Source: Burkholderiales bacterium
GTDB lineage: Bacteria > Pseudomonadota > Gammaproteobacteria > Burkholderiales > Burkholderiaceae_C
Reading direction: 5' to 3'
NCBI GenBank assembly: GCA_947453625.1
Contig: CANGHK010000024.1
Span: 1 to 64,000 of the forward strand
Length of the DNA stretch: 64,000 bases
Shown: positions 1 to 10,848 of the stretch, piece after piece
How the letters are laid out: each line of letters opens with the position of its first letter
Position numbering within the stretch: the first letter of the stretch is position 1
Position numbers and translations under genes: made by a program
Notes under the pieces: generated by a model
Databases searched by the model: none
Seen by the model: only the letters and a program-made list of their open reading frames with translations
Told to the model about the DNA's origin: nothing

Positions 1-450
1 CGCCTTCTTGGCCACGACCTTCTCGACAGCGACCGGCTCGGCCACCACTGGCTTGACTGCAGACCGCTTGGCAACGGCCGGCTTGGCGACGGCCTTCACG
101 GCGGCCACCTTCTTCGCCGGCGCCTTTGCTGGCGTCAGCGGTTCGGCCTGCTGCGCCGGCACAGTCTTCTTGGCTGCGGCCGCCTTCCTGGCGGGAGCAG
201 CGACAGGGGCAGCTTTGGCGGGCGCCTTCTTCACCGCGCTGCGCTGGGCCACCACGGGCAGCGGCGCGGCGGTCTTGCGCGCTGCAGGCGGCGTCTTGCC
301 TGCAGCCGGCTTGCGCGCAGCGGCGGGGCCGGCGGCAACAACGGCCGGCGCGGCGGGCGCGGCCGCAGTGGGGGTGCTGCGGCCGCTGCGGGCGCCGCGG
401 GCGGTTGACGGGATTGGGGCGCTGGGCCGGATCTTTGGGGTGGTCGCCAT
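1..450 (-). CDS. Lys/Ala/Pro-rich histone H1-like or AlgP-like protein, C-terminus off window
   Basis: Read from an ATG at 450 toward the left edge, 150 codons are visible with no stop. After a short start (MATTPKIRPS) the chain is nearly all Ala, Lys, Pro, Val and Arg, with repeated AKKA, AARK and PAKK motifs and almost no hydrophobic core. This is the composition of bacterial histone H1-like, AlgP-type or some phasin-associated basic tails that bind DNA or polyanions. A folded domain could lie beyond the edge, so the family cannot be fixed. The opposite strand is also open here but encodes only an Ala/Thr-rich shadow. Confidence 0.55.
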   Translation of the reverse strand, partial: MATTPKIRPSAPIPSTARGARSGRSTPTAAAPAAPAVVAAGPAAARKPAAGKTPPAARKTAAPLPVVAQRSAVKKAPAKAAPVAAPARKAAAAKKTVPAQQAEPLTPAKAPAKKVAAVKAVAKPAVAKRSAVKPVVAEPVAVEKVVAKKA

Positions 451-523
451 CGGGCGTTTGGATGTCCGTTGTGGCGCAGCCGGCGGGTTTGCCGGGTCTG
501 GCGCGGGGGTGGGTGGCTTGCGG

Positions 524-1723
<1,200 letters not shown>

Positions 1724-2122
1724 TCAGGACTTCTTGGCGGCGTCCAGACCGAGTATCCACTTGACCAGTTGCTTGGCGTCGGCCTCCTTGATGGCCACCG
1801 CGTTGGGCGGCATCGCCAGGCCAGAGACCTTGCCTTTCCAGTGGCTCTCGTAGGGGTTGGAGCCGGCCAGCACGGTCTGCGTGAGCTTGGCCTCGGCGCC
1901 GGCCTGGCCCTTGTACTTGAGCGCCACCTCACGCCAGGCCGGGCCAATCTGGGCCAGGCCGTCAGGGCCCTTGGCGCCAGGCTCGATGTGGTGGCAGGTC
2001 AGGCAGCCGCTGCCGTTGGCCAGTTTGAGCATCGCGTCGTTCCGGCCGTCGGCCCAGGCCGGGCAGGCCGCACCCGCGGTGGCGAGTAAGGCCGTCAGGA
2101 GGGCAAGGCGTGGGGTCATCAT
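1724..2122 (-). CDS. Small periplasmic c-type cytochrome (class I, c551/c5-like)
   Basis: A 132-residue precursor starting at tandem ATG codons (2122 and 2119) behind a GGAG ribosome site. A signal peptide (LALLTALLATAGAACPAWA) precedes a mature domain of about 107 residues with one heme motif CLTCH near the N-terminus and a distal-ligand candidate in the AMPPN motif near the C-terminus, the normal class I layout. It should shuttle electrons in the periplasm; its redox partner is not identifiable. It sits directly upstream of tgt with no functional connection apparent. Confidence 0.85.
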   Translation of the reverse strand: MMTPRLALLTALLATAGAACPAWADGRNDAMLKLANGSGCLTCHHIEPGAKGPDGLAQIGPAWREVALKYKGQAGAEAKLTQTVLAGSNPYESHWKGKVSGLAMPPNAVAIKEADAKQLVKWILGLDAAKKS

Positions 2123-2333
2123 GGTGTTCTCCGGTTTGCAGTTCAAAGTCGATGGCGTCACCTTATGGCCGGCGCCGAGCGCAACCTTGACGCGGGTCAA
2201 GGCAGCGCGGCATTTCGCCAAACTGGAACAGGCCTGTGCGGCGCGCCCGCGACGGCTGTGGCGGCTTGACACAGGCGTCAGGGCTGCCCGTTACGATCGT
2301 CGGCTTCACCCTCTCCTGCCCCGCCACATTGCC

Positions 2334-3893
2334 ATGACAAGCCACCGCCTCAGCCTGATCGCCTGTGCCACGCTGACCGCCCTGGGGCTGGCCGCCTGCG
2401 CCGGTCCGGGTATCGATGCCGGCGGGCAGACTGCCGCAGCCACGCCCGCGCCCACCGCCGCCGCCTCGCCCGCGCTGCAGCGCGTCAAGCACCTGGTGGT
2501 GATCTACGCCGAGAACCACAGCTTCGACAACCTCTACGGTCTGTTCCCGGGCGCCGACGGCGTCAACCAGGCCAGCGCCGAACAGCGCACCCAGCTCGAC
2601 CACGACGGCCGGCCGCTGCCCGAACTGCTGGTGTTCGACAAGGACGGCAAGCCCGACGCGCGCTATCCGCGGCTGCCCAACACCCACTTCCGCATCGACG
2701 CCGCGCCGGTGGGCAAGCGCCTGGACGAGCTGGTGCCCAGCCCCATCCATGCCTTCTGGCACAACCAGGAGCAGATCAACGGCGGGCGCAACAACCTGTT
2801 TGCGGCGATGTCGACCGTCGGCGGCTGGACCATGGGCCATTACGACACGTCTGGCCTGCAGCTCTGGCAATGGGCCCGCGAGTACACGCTGGCCGACCGC
2901 TTCTTCATGGGCGCGTTCGGCGGCAGCTACCTCAACCACCAGTACCTGGTCTGCGCCTGCGCACCGCGCCACGACAACGCGCCCGAGGCGATGCGGGTGC
3001 GGCTGGACAGCGCCGGCAAGCTGCTCAAGCAGCCCGATTCGCCGTCAGCGGCGCTGGGGGCGGTCAAGGTGTTCAGCCGCGGCGGCGGCCAGGTGACGCC
3101 CGACGGCTGGTCAGTCAACACCACCCAGCCGCCCTACCAGCCCAGCGGCGTGGCGCCGGCAGACGGCGGCTCGCCCGACATGGCCAACGCCCTGGGCAAC
3201 GTGGCGACCGACCTGCCGCTGCCGCCCCAGACCGCCACCACCATAGGCGACACGCTCAGCGCCAAGGGCGTCAGCTGGGCCTGGTATGCCGGCGGCTGGA
3301 ACGCCGCGCTGGCCGATGGCCGCCAGCCCGCGTCGGTCAAGCGTCGGGTGATCTATGCCGGCGGCGACGGCAGCCCGATGTTCCAGCCCCACCACCAGCC
3401 CTTCAACTACTTCCAGCGCTTCGCGCCGGGCAGCGCCGAGCGCGCGCAGCACCTGCTGGACGGCGAGCAACTGCTGCGCGACGCCGCGGCCGGCAGATTG
3501 CCAGCAGTGAGCTTCTACAAGCCGGCCGGCCGCGACACCCAGCATCCGTCCTACACCGACGTCAAGAGCGGCGACGCCCATATGGCCGGCGTGCTGCGGT
3601 CGCTGCGCGCGAGCCCGCAGTGGCCCGACATGCTGGTGGTCGTGGCCTACGACGAGAACGGCGGCTACTGGGACCATGTGGCGCCGCCGTCCGGCCCCGG
3701 CTGGGGCGACCGCTTCGGCCCCGGCACGCGCGTGCCCGCGCTGCTGATAGGGCCGCTGGTCAAGCGCGGCTTCGTCGACCACACGCCCTACGACACCACC
3801 TCGATCCTGAAGTTCATCACCGAGCGCTGGGGCCTGGCCCCCTTGCCAGGCGTGCGCGCCAACGTGGGCAACCTGGGCGCGGCGCTGCAATAG
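2334..3893 (+). CDS. Lipoprotein phosphoesterase, acid phosphatase/phospholipase C family
   Basis: A 519-residue protein of the phosphoesterase family (PF04185) that includes AcpA-type acid phosphatases and non-haemolytic phospholipases C. The N-terminus is a lipoprotein signal (SLIACATLTALGLAACAGPG) with lipobox LAAC, so it should be membrane-anchored outside the cytoplasm. The family motifs are present: AENHSFDNLYG near the N-terminus and VVAYDENGGYWDHV in the C-terminal third, both metal/phosphate-site segments. Upstream in-frame codons exist, but ATG 2334 gives a clean signal peptide. It converges with queA 24 bp downstream. Substrate (phosphomonoester or phospholipid) cannot be told from sequence. 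Confidence 0.85.
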   Translation: MTSHRLSLIACATLTALGLAACAGPGIDAGGQTAAATPAPTAAASPALQRVKHLVVIYAENHSFDNLYGLFPGADGVNQASAEQRTQLDHDGRPLPELLVFDKDGKPDARYPRLPNTHFRIDAAPVGKRLDELVPSPIHAFWHNQEQINGGRNNLFAAMSTVGGWTMGHYDTSGLQLWQWAREYTLADRFFMGAFGGSYLNHQYLVCACAPRHDNAPEAMRVRLDSAGKLLKQPDSPSAALGAVKVFSRGGGQVTPDGWSVNTTQPPYQPSGVAPADGGSPDMANALGNVATDLPLPPQTATTIGDTLSAKGVSWAWYAGGWNAALADGRQPASVKRRVIYAGGDGSPMFQPHHQPFNYFQRFAPGSAERAQHLLDGEQLLRDAAAGRLPAVSFYKPAGRDTQHPSYTDVKSGDAHMAGVLRSLRASPQWPDMLVVVAYDENGGYWDHVAPPSGPGWGDRFGPGTRVPALLIGPLVKRGFVDHTPYDTTSILKFITERWGLAPLPGVRANVGNLGAALQ

Positions 3894-3917
3894 CCACCGC
3901 AACCGCCGCCAAGCCGC

Positions 3918-5015
<1,098 letters not shown>

Positions 5016-5118
5016 GGTGTTCAGGCTGTACCGACCTGAAGACTCCGTAAATCCCTGGATTGTTCCATGCGCCCGCGGATGGCGCGGGCCCGGGGGCGGG
5101 GGCGCGTCGCGGGCAGGC

Positions 5119-7488
5119 TCAGTGCGGCGCCGATGCGGCGGCGGCCGACGCCGGCGGCGCCGACACGCCCGCCTCGTCCAGGCCTATGCCCAGCACCATC
5201 CCGCCGTCGGCCAGTTCGCTGTAGACCCAGTCGTTGCCGCTGAACACCAGGCCCTCGGGCGGCGGCGGCGCGGACGCCACCGGCAGGTCCTTGAGCGCCT
5301 GGGCCATGTAGTCGATCCAGATCGGCAGCGCCAGGCCGCCGCCGGACTCGCGCATGCCCAGGCTTCGCGGCTGGTCGTGGCCCATCCAGGCCACCGCCAC
5401 CGTCCCGGCCGCCCCTGGGCTGCCCGCCTGGAAGCCGGCAAACCAGGCGTCGACCGCTTCGTTGGTGGTCCCGGTCTTGCCGTACAGGTCGCCGCGCTGC
5501 AGCTGCTGCTGGGCCCGGGCCGCGGTGCCCACGCGCGTCACGTCGTTGAGCAGGCTGTTGGTGATGAAGACGTTGCGCGCCGGCAGCGCGCGGTCGGCCT
5601 CGTCCAAGGCGGCCGGCGGCGGCGCTTCGAACAAGACCCGGCCCTGGGCGTCGGTGATGCGCTCTATCACCACCGGCGCCACCCGCCAGCCGCCGTTGGC
5701 CAGCACCGCGTAGGCCTGGGCCAGCTGCAGCGGCGTGGTGCTGCCTGCACCCAGCGCGAGCGTCAGGTTGGCCGGCTGCTTGTCCTGCTCGAAGCCGAAC
5801 TGCGACAGCCAGTCCAGCGCCGGCGTGATGCCTATCTGGCGCAGCAGCCTGACGCTGACCAGGTTCCTGGACGCGGCCAGCGCCTGGCGCAGCGTCATGG
5901 CGCCGTTGAACTGGCCGTCCGAGTTCTGCGGCGACCAGCCGTCGGCGGTCTCGAGCGGCGAATCGTTGATCACCGTGGCCGGCATCACGCCGTGTTCCAG
6001 CGCCGCCGAGTACAGAAAGGGCTTGATGCTCGAGCCCGGCTGGCGCCAGGCCTGGGTGACATGGTTGAAGGGCTGGTGGGCAAAGTCGAAGCCGCCGACC
6101 AGCGCGCGCACCCGGCCGCTGGCGGGGTCGAGCGCGACGAAGGCCGCCTGCACCTCGGGCCATTGGGCCACGGCCCAGGGCGCCACGGCGCCCTGGGCCG
6201 CAACCGCGCCCGGCTTGGCTGACGCTGCCGTGGGCTGCCAGACGCGCAGGATGTCGCCGCGCTCGATCAGCAGGTCGGCTGGCGCCTTGGCCGCCAGCCC
6301 GGCCGCGGCCACGCGCAAGCCCTCGCCGCTGATGCGCACCGTCTCGCCGCTGGCCAGTTGCAGGCGCAACTCGCGCGGGCTGACCGCCAGCACGATGGCC
6401 ACTCGCAGCTGCTCGTCGTCCGGATGGTCCTTGAGCGCCTGTGCGGCGGCGCGCTCCAGCTCGGGCGCGCCGTCGGGCGGCAAGTCCTCATGGTCCTCGG
6501 CGCCGCGCCAGGGCTGGCGCGCGTCGTAGGCCAGCACGCTGCGGCGCAGCGCGGCCCAGGCCGCCTGCTGGTCGACCGCGCGCAGCGAGGTCGTGACCTT
6601 GATGCCCTGCGAATAGGCCTCGGCGCCGAAGCGCTCGACCACCATGCGGCGCGCCATCTCGGCCACATGCTCGGCGTGCAGCGGCACCTGCAGCGCTTTG
6701 CGGACCTTCAGGATCTGGCTGCGCGCGGCTGCCTGTTCGGCCTCGCTGATCACGCCGGTGGCCTGCATGCGCATCAACACGATGTGCTGGCGCTGGGTGG
6801 CGCGCGCCAGGTTGGTGATGGGGTTGGCGTAACCGGGGTTTTGCGGCAGGCCGGCCAGCATCGCGCACTCGGCCAGGGTCAGCGCGGCCAGCGGCTTGCC
6901 GAAATAGGTTTCGGCGGCGGCGGCAAAGCCATAGGCGCGCTGGCCGAGGTAGATCTGGTTCATGTAGAGCTCGAGGATCTGGTCCTTGCTCAGCTGCTGT
7001 TCTATCCGCAGCGCCAGCAGCGCCTCCTTGAACTTGCGCTCGGCCGTCAGGCGCGACGACAGGAAGAAGGTGCGCGCCACCTGCTGGGTGATGGTGGAGG
7101 CACCCTGGCGCATGCCGCCGGTGGCCGCGGCCACCACGGCGCGCAGCACGCCCTTGGGGTCGATGCCGACATGCTGGCGGAAACGCGTGTCCTCCACCGC
7201 CAGCACGGCCTGCTGCAGCAGCGGCGGAATCTGCGCGATAGGCACGAACTGCCGCCGCTCGGCGCCGAACTGGGCGATCTCGACGCCATCGGCGGTGAAC
7301 ACCTGCAGCGGCTGGCGCGGCTGGTAACGGGTGACGCGGTCGAGCAGCGGCAGTTGCGGCAGGTACCAGACCACCGCGCCGGCCAGCAGCACCGACAGCG
7401 CGGCCAGCAAGGCCAACGCGGCCCACAGCGCGGTGCGCCAGCGGCGGCGGGCAACGGTGGGTGGCATGGGCGGAGGGGACATGGGCAC
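5119..7488 (-). CDS. mrcA: Penicillin-binding protein 1A, bifunctional transglycosylase/transpeptidase
   Basis: Polymerises and crosslinks peptidoglycan in the periplasm while anchored in the inner membrane. In 789 residues: a short cytoplasmic tail, one membrane helix (about residues 18-44), a GT51 transglycosylase domain with [13 protein letters not shown] and [12 protein letters not shown], and a transpeptidase domain with [10 protein letters not shown] (acyl-serine near residue 486), SRN and [14 protein letters not shown] linker domain lies between. Divergent from recG, with 124 bp between starts. The opposite frame is open across part of this gene and upstream DNA but is only a GC-rich shadow. 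Confidence 0.95.
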   Translation of the reverse strand: MPMSPPPMPPTVARRRWRTALWAALALLAALSVLLAGAVVWYLPQLPLLDRVTRYQPRQPLQVFTADGVEIAQFGAERRQFVPIAQIPPLLQQAVLAVEDTRFRQHVGIDPKGVLRAVVAAATGGMRQGASTITQQVARTFFLSSRLTAERKFKEALLALRIEQQLSKDQILELYMNQIYLGQRAYGFAAAAETYFGKPLAALTLAECAMLAGLPQNPGYANPITNLARATQRQHIVLMRMQATGVISEAEQAAARSQILKVRKALQVPLHAEHVAEMARRMVVERFGAEAYSQGIKVTTSLRAVDQQAAWAALRRSVLAYDARQPWRGAEDHEDLPPDGAPELERAAAQALKDHPDDEQLRVAIVLAVSPRELRLQLASGETVRISGEGLRVAAAGLAAKAPADLLIERGDILRVWQPTAASAKPGAVAAQGAVAPWAVAQWPEVQAAFVALDPASGRVRALVGGFDFAHQPFNHVTQAWRQPGSSIKPFLYSAALEHGVMPATVINDSPLETADGWSPQNSDGQFNGAMTLRQALAASRNLVSVRLLRQIGITPALDWLSQFGFEQDKQPANLTLALGAGSTTPLQLAQAYAVLANGGWRVAPVVIERITDAQGRVLFEAPPPAALDEADRALPARNVFITNSLLNDVTRVGTAARAQQQLQRGDLYGKTGTTNEAVDAWFAGFQAGSPGAAGTVAVAWMGHDQPRSLGMRESGGGLALPIWIDYMAQALKDLPVASAPPPPEGLVFSGNDWVYSELADGGMVLGIGLDEAGVSAPPASAAAASAPH

Positions 7489-7612
7489 GTCGGTTCGGGG
7501 GCGACGCGAAAACCGCGCCGAGCGGCGCGATTATCGGCAGCGGCCGGAGGGGTGCGCGGCGGCGGCGGCGCCAACTGGCGCCGGCCGGCACTGCCGTGCA
7601 GAATCCCGCCGC

Positions 7613-9736
7613 ATGTCCGAGGCGTCGCCTGTCGTCCATCCCGCCCGCCCCGCCCAAGCCGGCGCCAAGTCCGCGCCGCAAAAGGCGATGGACAAGCTCG
7701 GCCTGCGGCGCGACATCGACCTGGCGCTGCACCTGCCGCTGCGCTACGAGGACGAAACCCAGGTCGTGGCGATCGCCGACGCGCCCGACGGCGAGCCGGT
7801 GCAGATCGAGGGCGTGGTCAGCGAAAACCGTATCGATCTGCGCGGCAGGCGCCAGCTGCTGGTGCAGGTGGACGACGGCAGTGCCAGCCTGCTGCTGCGC
7901 TTTCTCAACTTTTACCCCAGCCACCAGAAGACGCTGGCGGTGGGCGCCCGGGTGCGGGTGCGCGGCGAGGCGCGCAGCGGCTTCTTCGGCCGCGAGATGG
8001 TGCACCCGCAGTTCAAGGCGGTGGACGCGCACACGCCGCTGGCCGCCGCGCTGACCGCCGTCTACCCGACCAGCGCCCAGTTGCCGCAGGCCTACCTGCG
8101 CAAGGCCGTGACCGCAGGGCTGCGTCGCGCCGCGCTGGACGAGGTGCTGCCGCCCGGCACCGTGCCGGCCGGCCTGCCCACGCTGCGCGAGGCGCTGGAC
8201 CGGCTGCACCACCCGCCCGCCGGCGAGCCGATGGCGGCACTGGAAGACCGCAGCCACCCGGCCTGGCAGCGGCTGAAGTTCGAGGAGTTGCTGGCCCAGC
8301 AGCTGTCGCAACTGGCCTCGCAGCGCGAGCGCGCCAGGCTGCGCGCACCGCTGCTGCGCGCCCTGCCCGGCGGGCTGCACGAGCGGCTGCTGGCCGCGCT
8401 GCCCTTCCAGCTGACCGCGGCGCAGCAGCGCGTGTCCGAGGAGATCGCGGGCGACCTGTGCCGGCCGCGCTCGTCCGACGACCCCGACCCCGACCGCCCG
8501 CCGCCCGATGACGGCGCCACGCCTATGCACCGGCTGCTGCAGGGTGACGTGGGGTCGGGCAAGACCGTGGTCGCGGCGCTGGCCGCGGCGGTGGCGATAG
8601 CCTCGGGCTGGCAATGCGCGCTGATGGCGCCCACCGAGTTGCTGGCCGAGCAGCATTTCCGCAAGCTGGTGCAGTGGCTGGAGCCGCTGGGCGTGGGCAT
8701 CGCCTGGCTCACCGGCAGCCGCAAGGGCAAGCAGCGCGAAGCGATGGTGGCCAAGGTGGCCTCGGGCGAGGCCGCGCTGGTGGTGGGCACCCAGGCGGTG
8801 ATCCAGGACAACGTGCACTTCGCTAGGCTGGGCCTGGCCATCATCGACGAGCAGCACCGCTTCGGCGTGGCCCAGCGGCTGGCGCTGCGGCGCAAGCTGG
8901 CCCAGCAGTCGCTGGAGCCGCACCTGCTGATGATGAGCGCCACGCCCATCCCGCGCACGCTGGCGATGACCTACTTCGCCGACCTGGACGTCAGCACCAT
9001 CGACGAGTTGCCGCCCGGCCGCACGCCGGTGCTGACCAAGGTGTTTGCCGACAACCGGCGCGACCAGGTGATCGCCCGCATCACCGAGGAGGTGGCACGC
9101 GGCCGGCAGGTCTACTGGGTCTGCCCGCTGATCGAGGAGTCGGAGACGCTGGACCTGCAGAACGCCACCGAGGCCCATGCCCAGCTCAGCGCCGCGCTGC
9201 CCGGCTTCAAGGTGGGGCTGCTGCACGGCCGGCTGCCGGGCGCAGAGAAGGCAGCGGTGATGGCGCAGTTCGTCAGCGGCGAGCTGCAACTGCTGGTGGC
9301 CACCACGGTGATCGAGGTGGGCGTGGACGTACCCAACGCCAGCCTGATGGTGATCGAGCATGCCGAGCGTTTCGGGTTGTCGCAACTGCACCAATTGCGC
9401 GGCCGGGTCGGGCGCGGCGCGGTGGCGAGTGTGTGCGTGCTGATGTACCAGGGTCCGTTGTCGCAGACCGGCAAGGACAGGCTGCGCGCGATGGCCGAGA
9501 CCAACGACGGTTTCGACATCGCCAGGCGCGACCTGGAGATCCGCGGACCGGGCGAATTCATGGGCGCACGCCAGAGCGGCGACGCGCTGCTGCGCTTTGC
9601 CGACCTGGCCGACGATGCGCCGCTGCTGCAGCAGGCGCGCGCGCTCGCGCCGCTGCTGTTGACCCACCACGCCGAGGCGGCACGCGCGCATGTGGCGCGC
9701 TGGCTGGATACGCGGGCGGATTTCTTGAAGGCTTGA
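7613..9736 (+). CDS. recG: ATP-dependent DNA helicase RecG
   Basis: A monomeric branch-migrating helicase that processes stalled forks and recombination intermediates. The 707-residue protein has an N-terminal wedge/OB domain (about 60-200), helicase motif I GDVGSGKTVVA, motif II IIDEQHRFG (the DEQH variant typical of RecG), motif III MSATPIPRTLA, and C-terminal motifs VIEVGVDVPNA and QLHQLRGRVGRG. The ATG at 7613 precedes MSEASPVV and gives normal family length. In related genomes recG and oxyR are often neighbours; here they are about 4.3 kb apart. Confidence 0.96.
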   Translation: MSEASPVVHPARPAQAGAKSAPQKAMDKLGLRRDIDLALHLPLRYEDETQVVAIADAPDGEPVQIEGVVSENRIDLRGRRQLLVQVDDGSASLLLRFLNFYPSHQKTLAVGARVRVRGEARSGFFGREMVHPQFKAVDAHTPLAAALTAVYPTSAQLPQAYLRKAVTAGLRRAALDEVLPPGTVPAGLPTLREALDRLHHPPAGEPMAALEDRSHPAWQRLKFEELLAQQLSQLASQRERARLRAPLLRALPGGLHERLLAALPFQLTAAQQRVSEEIAGDLCRPRSSDDPDPDRPPPDDGATPMHRLLQGDVGSGKTVVAALAAAVAIASGWQCALMAPTELLAEQHFRKLVQWLEPLGVGIAWLTGSRKGKQREAMVAKVASGEAALVVGTQAVIQDNVHFARLGLAIIDEQHRFGVAQRLALRRKLAQQSLEPHLLMMSATPIPRTLAMTYFADLDVSTIDELPPGRTPVLTKVFADNRRDQVIARITEEVARGRQVYWVCPLIEESETLDLQNATEAHAQLSAALPGFKVGLLHGRLPGAEKAAVMAQFVSGELQLLVATTVIEVGVDVPNASLMVIEHAERFGLSQLHQLRGRVGRGAVASVCVLMYQGPLSQTGKDRLRAMAETNDGFDIARRDLEIRGPGEFMGARQSGDALLRFADLADDAPLLQQARALAPLLLTHHAEAARAHVARWLDTRADFLKA

Positions 9737-10145
9737 GGGGCGATAGCAGGGCTGGCCTGGGCGCGGCGTGACGCCCGGAAGCGACGCCGCCTCTCGCACC
9801 TCGGAAGCCAAGCTGCGGCGGTGGGCGCGAAGACTCTCCCCGGCTGCCACACCAGCCCTCGGTGACCGAACCCGATGCTCACGCATGTCGATGGTCGTTG
9901 CCGACAACAAGCACCCGGCCATGGAGAAATCTTGGGCAGGTCCCCCCACACCTGCGGGGGTACGGATTGCGGCGTTTGCGACGTAAGGTGCACTTTCGAA
10001 ACTGCCGAGTACAAGCCTCTCGATCTGCGCTGACGACCGGAAGCGGAAAACGACTTGATCATCGTCGAGATGACTGGCGTCTCGCTCGCCAGATCTAGAC
10101 ACCTTCGGGTGCTGCGCACACCAACTTCATTTTCTGGAGAAACCA
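9737..10145 (+). other. Intergenic region between recG and the PEP-CTERM gene
   Basis: About 410 bp with no convincing ORF on either strand. It contains a C5/G5 inverted repeat near 9950 and a GGAG ribosome site just before the ATG at 10146. I looked for a -24/-12 promoter, because some PEP-CTERM genes use sigma-54, and did not find a good one. Confidence 0.5.
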
Positions 10146-10733
10146 ATGAACCTTCGACTTCCGAACGCCATCGCTTCGGGTGTGATGACGCTGGGCCTGT
10201 TGGCAGGCGGGACGGCGCAGGCCACTTCGGTGGTCAACGGTGGCTTCGAAACCGGTGACTTCAACGGCTGGACGCAGTTTGGCAACTTCGACAGCACGAA
10301 CGTCGACACGACGTCGCCCAAGTCGGGCCTTTATGCCGCCTATTTCGGTCCTGGCAGTGTCGCTGGTGCTGGGCAGACCGCCGGTGGTCCGGGAGGCATC
10401 AGCCAGACCCTGGCAACGACAGCAGGCGCCAGCTACACGATAGATTTTTGGTTGAAGAACGAGGGTGGCCCCAGCAACGCCTTCTCGGTCAGCTGGGGTG
10501 GCAGTGAAGTCTCGACACTCAGCCTGACAGATGCATCGGCTTTCGGCTACCAACATTACAGCTTCACCCGGATCGCCACTGCGCCGAGCACTGCACTGGC
10601 GTTCACCTTCAGGCACGACACGGCGTATTGGGACCTGGACAACGTTTCAGCGGTACCTGAGCCGACGTCGATGGCCTTGATGGTCGCCGGCCTGTTCGCG
10701 GTGCTGGCGGCCCGTCGCCGTCAATGCACCTGA
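10146..10733 (+). CDS. PEP-CTERM sorting-domain exported protein
   Basis: A 195-residue secreted protein. It begins with a signal peptide (about residues 1-26, ending GTAQA), then a beta-rich domain opening VVNGGFETGDFNGW, a start common in CBM-like/DUF642-like extracellular modules. It ends with the tripartite PEP-CTERM signal: VPEPTSMALM, a hydrophobic helix and the basic cluster AARRR. The family is recognised by EpsH/exosortase, cleaved and displayed or released in exopolysaccharide-producing bacteria. No exosortase lies in the window. The ATG follows TCTGGAGAAACC. A protease gene follows 115 bp later on the same strand. The biological target is unknown. Confidence 0.85.
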   Translation: MNLRLPNAIASGVMTLGLLAGGTAQATSVVNGGFETGDFNGWTQFGNFDSTNVDTTSPKSGLYAAYFGPGSVAGAGQTAGGPGGISQTLATTAGASYTIDFWLKNEGGPSNAFSVSWGGSEVSTLSLTDASAFGYQHYSFTRIATAPSTALAFTFRHDTAYWDLDNVSAVPEPTSMALMVAGLFAVLAARRRQCT

Positions 10734-10848
10734 GCGACGACGGCTGCCCGCAGCTGCGGCTCACCGCGATGCCGGCACAGCAGGCGAGGCATGTCTCGCC
10801 GGCTTCGCGCGTTGGCCTTTCACCCCTCACAGTGGACAGGGAAAAGTC

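Noticed and set aside
9940-9970. The C5/G5 repeat near 9950 as a terminator of recG
   Set aside because: It lies over 200 bp beyond the recG stop and lacks a T-tract.
6488-10102. A 1204-codon minus-strand frame spanning the PBP1A start and recG
   Set aside because: It crosses two strongly supported genes in another frame and its sequence is biased and repetitive.
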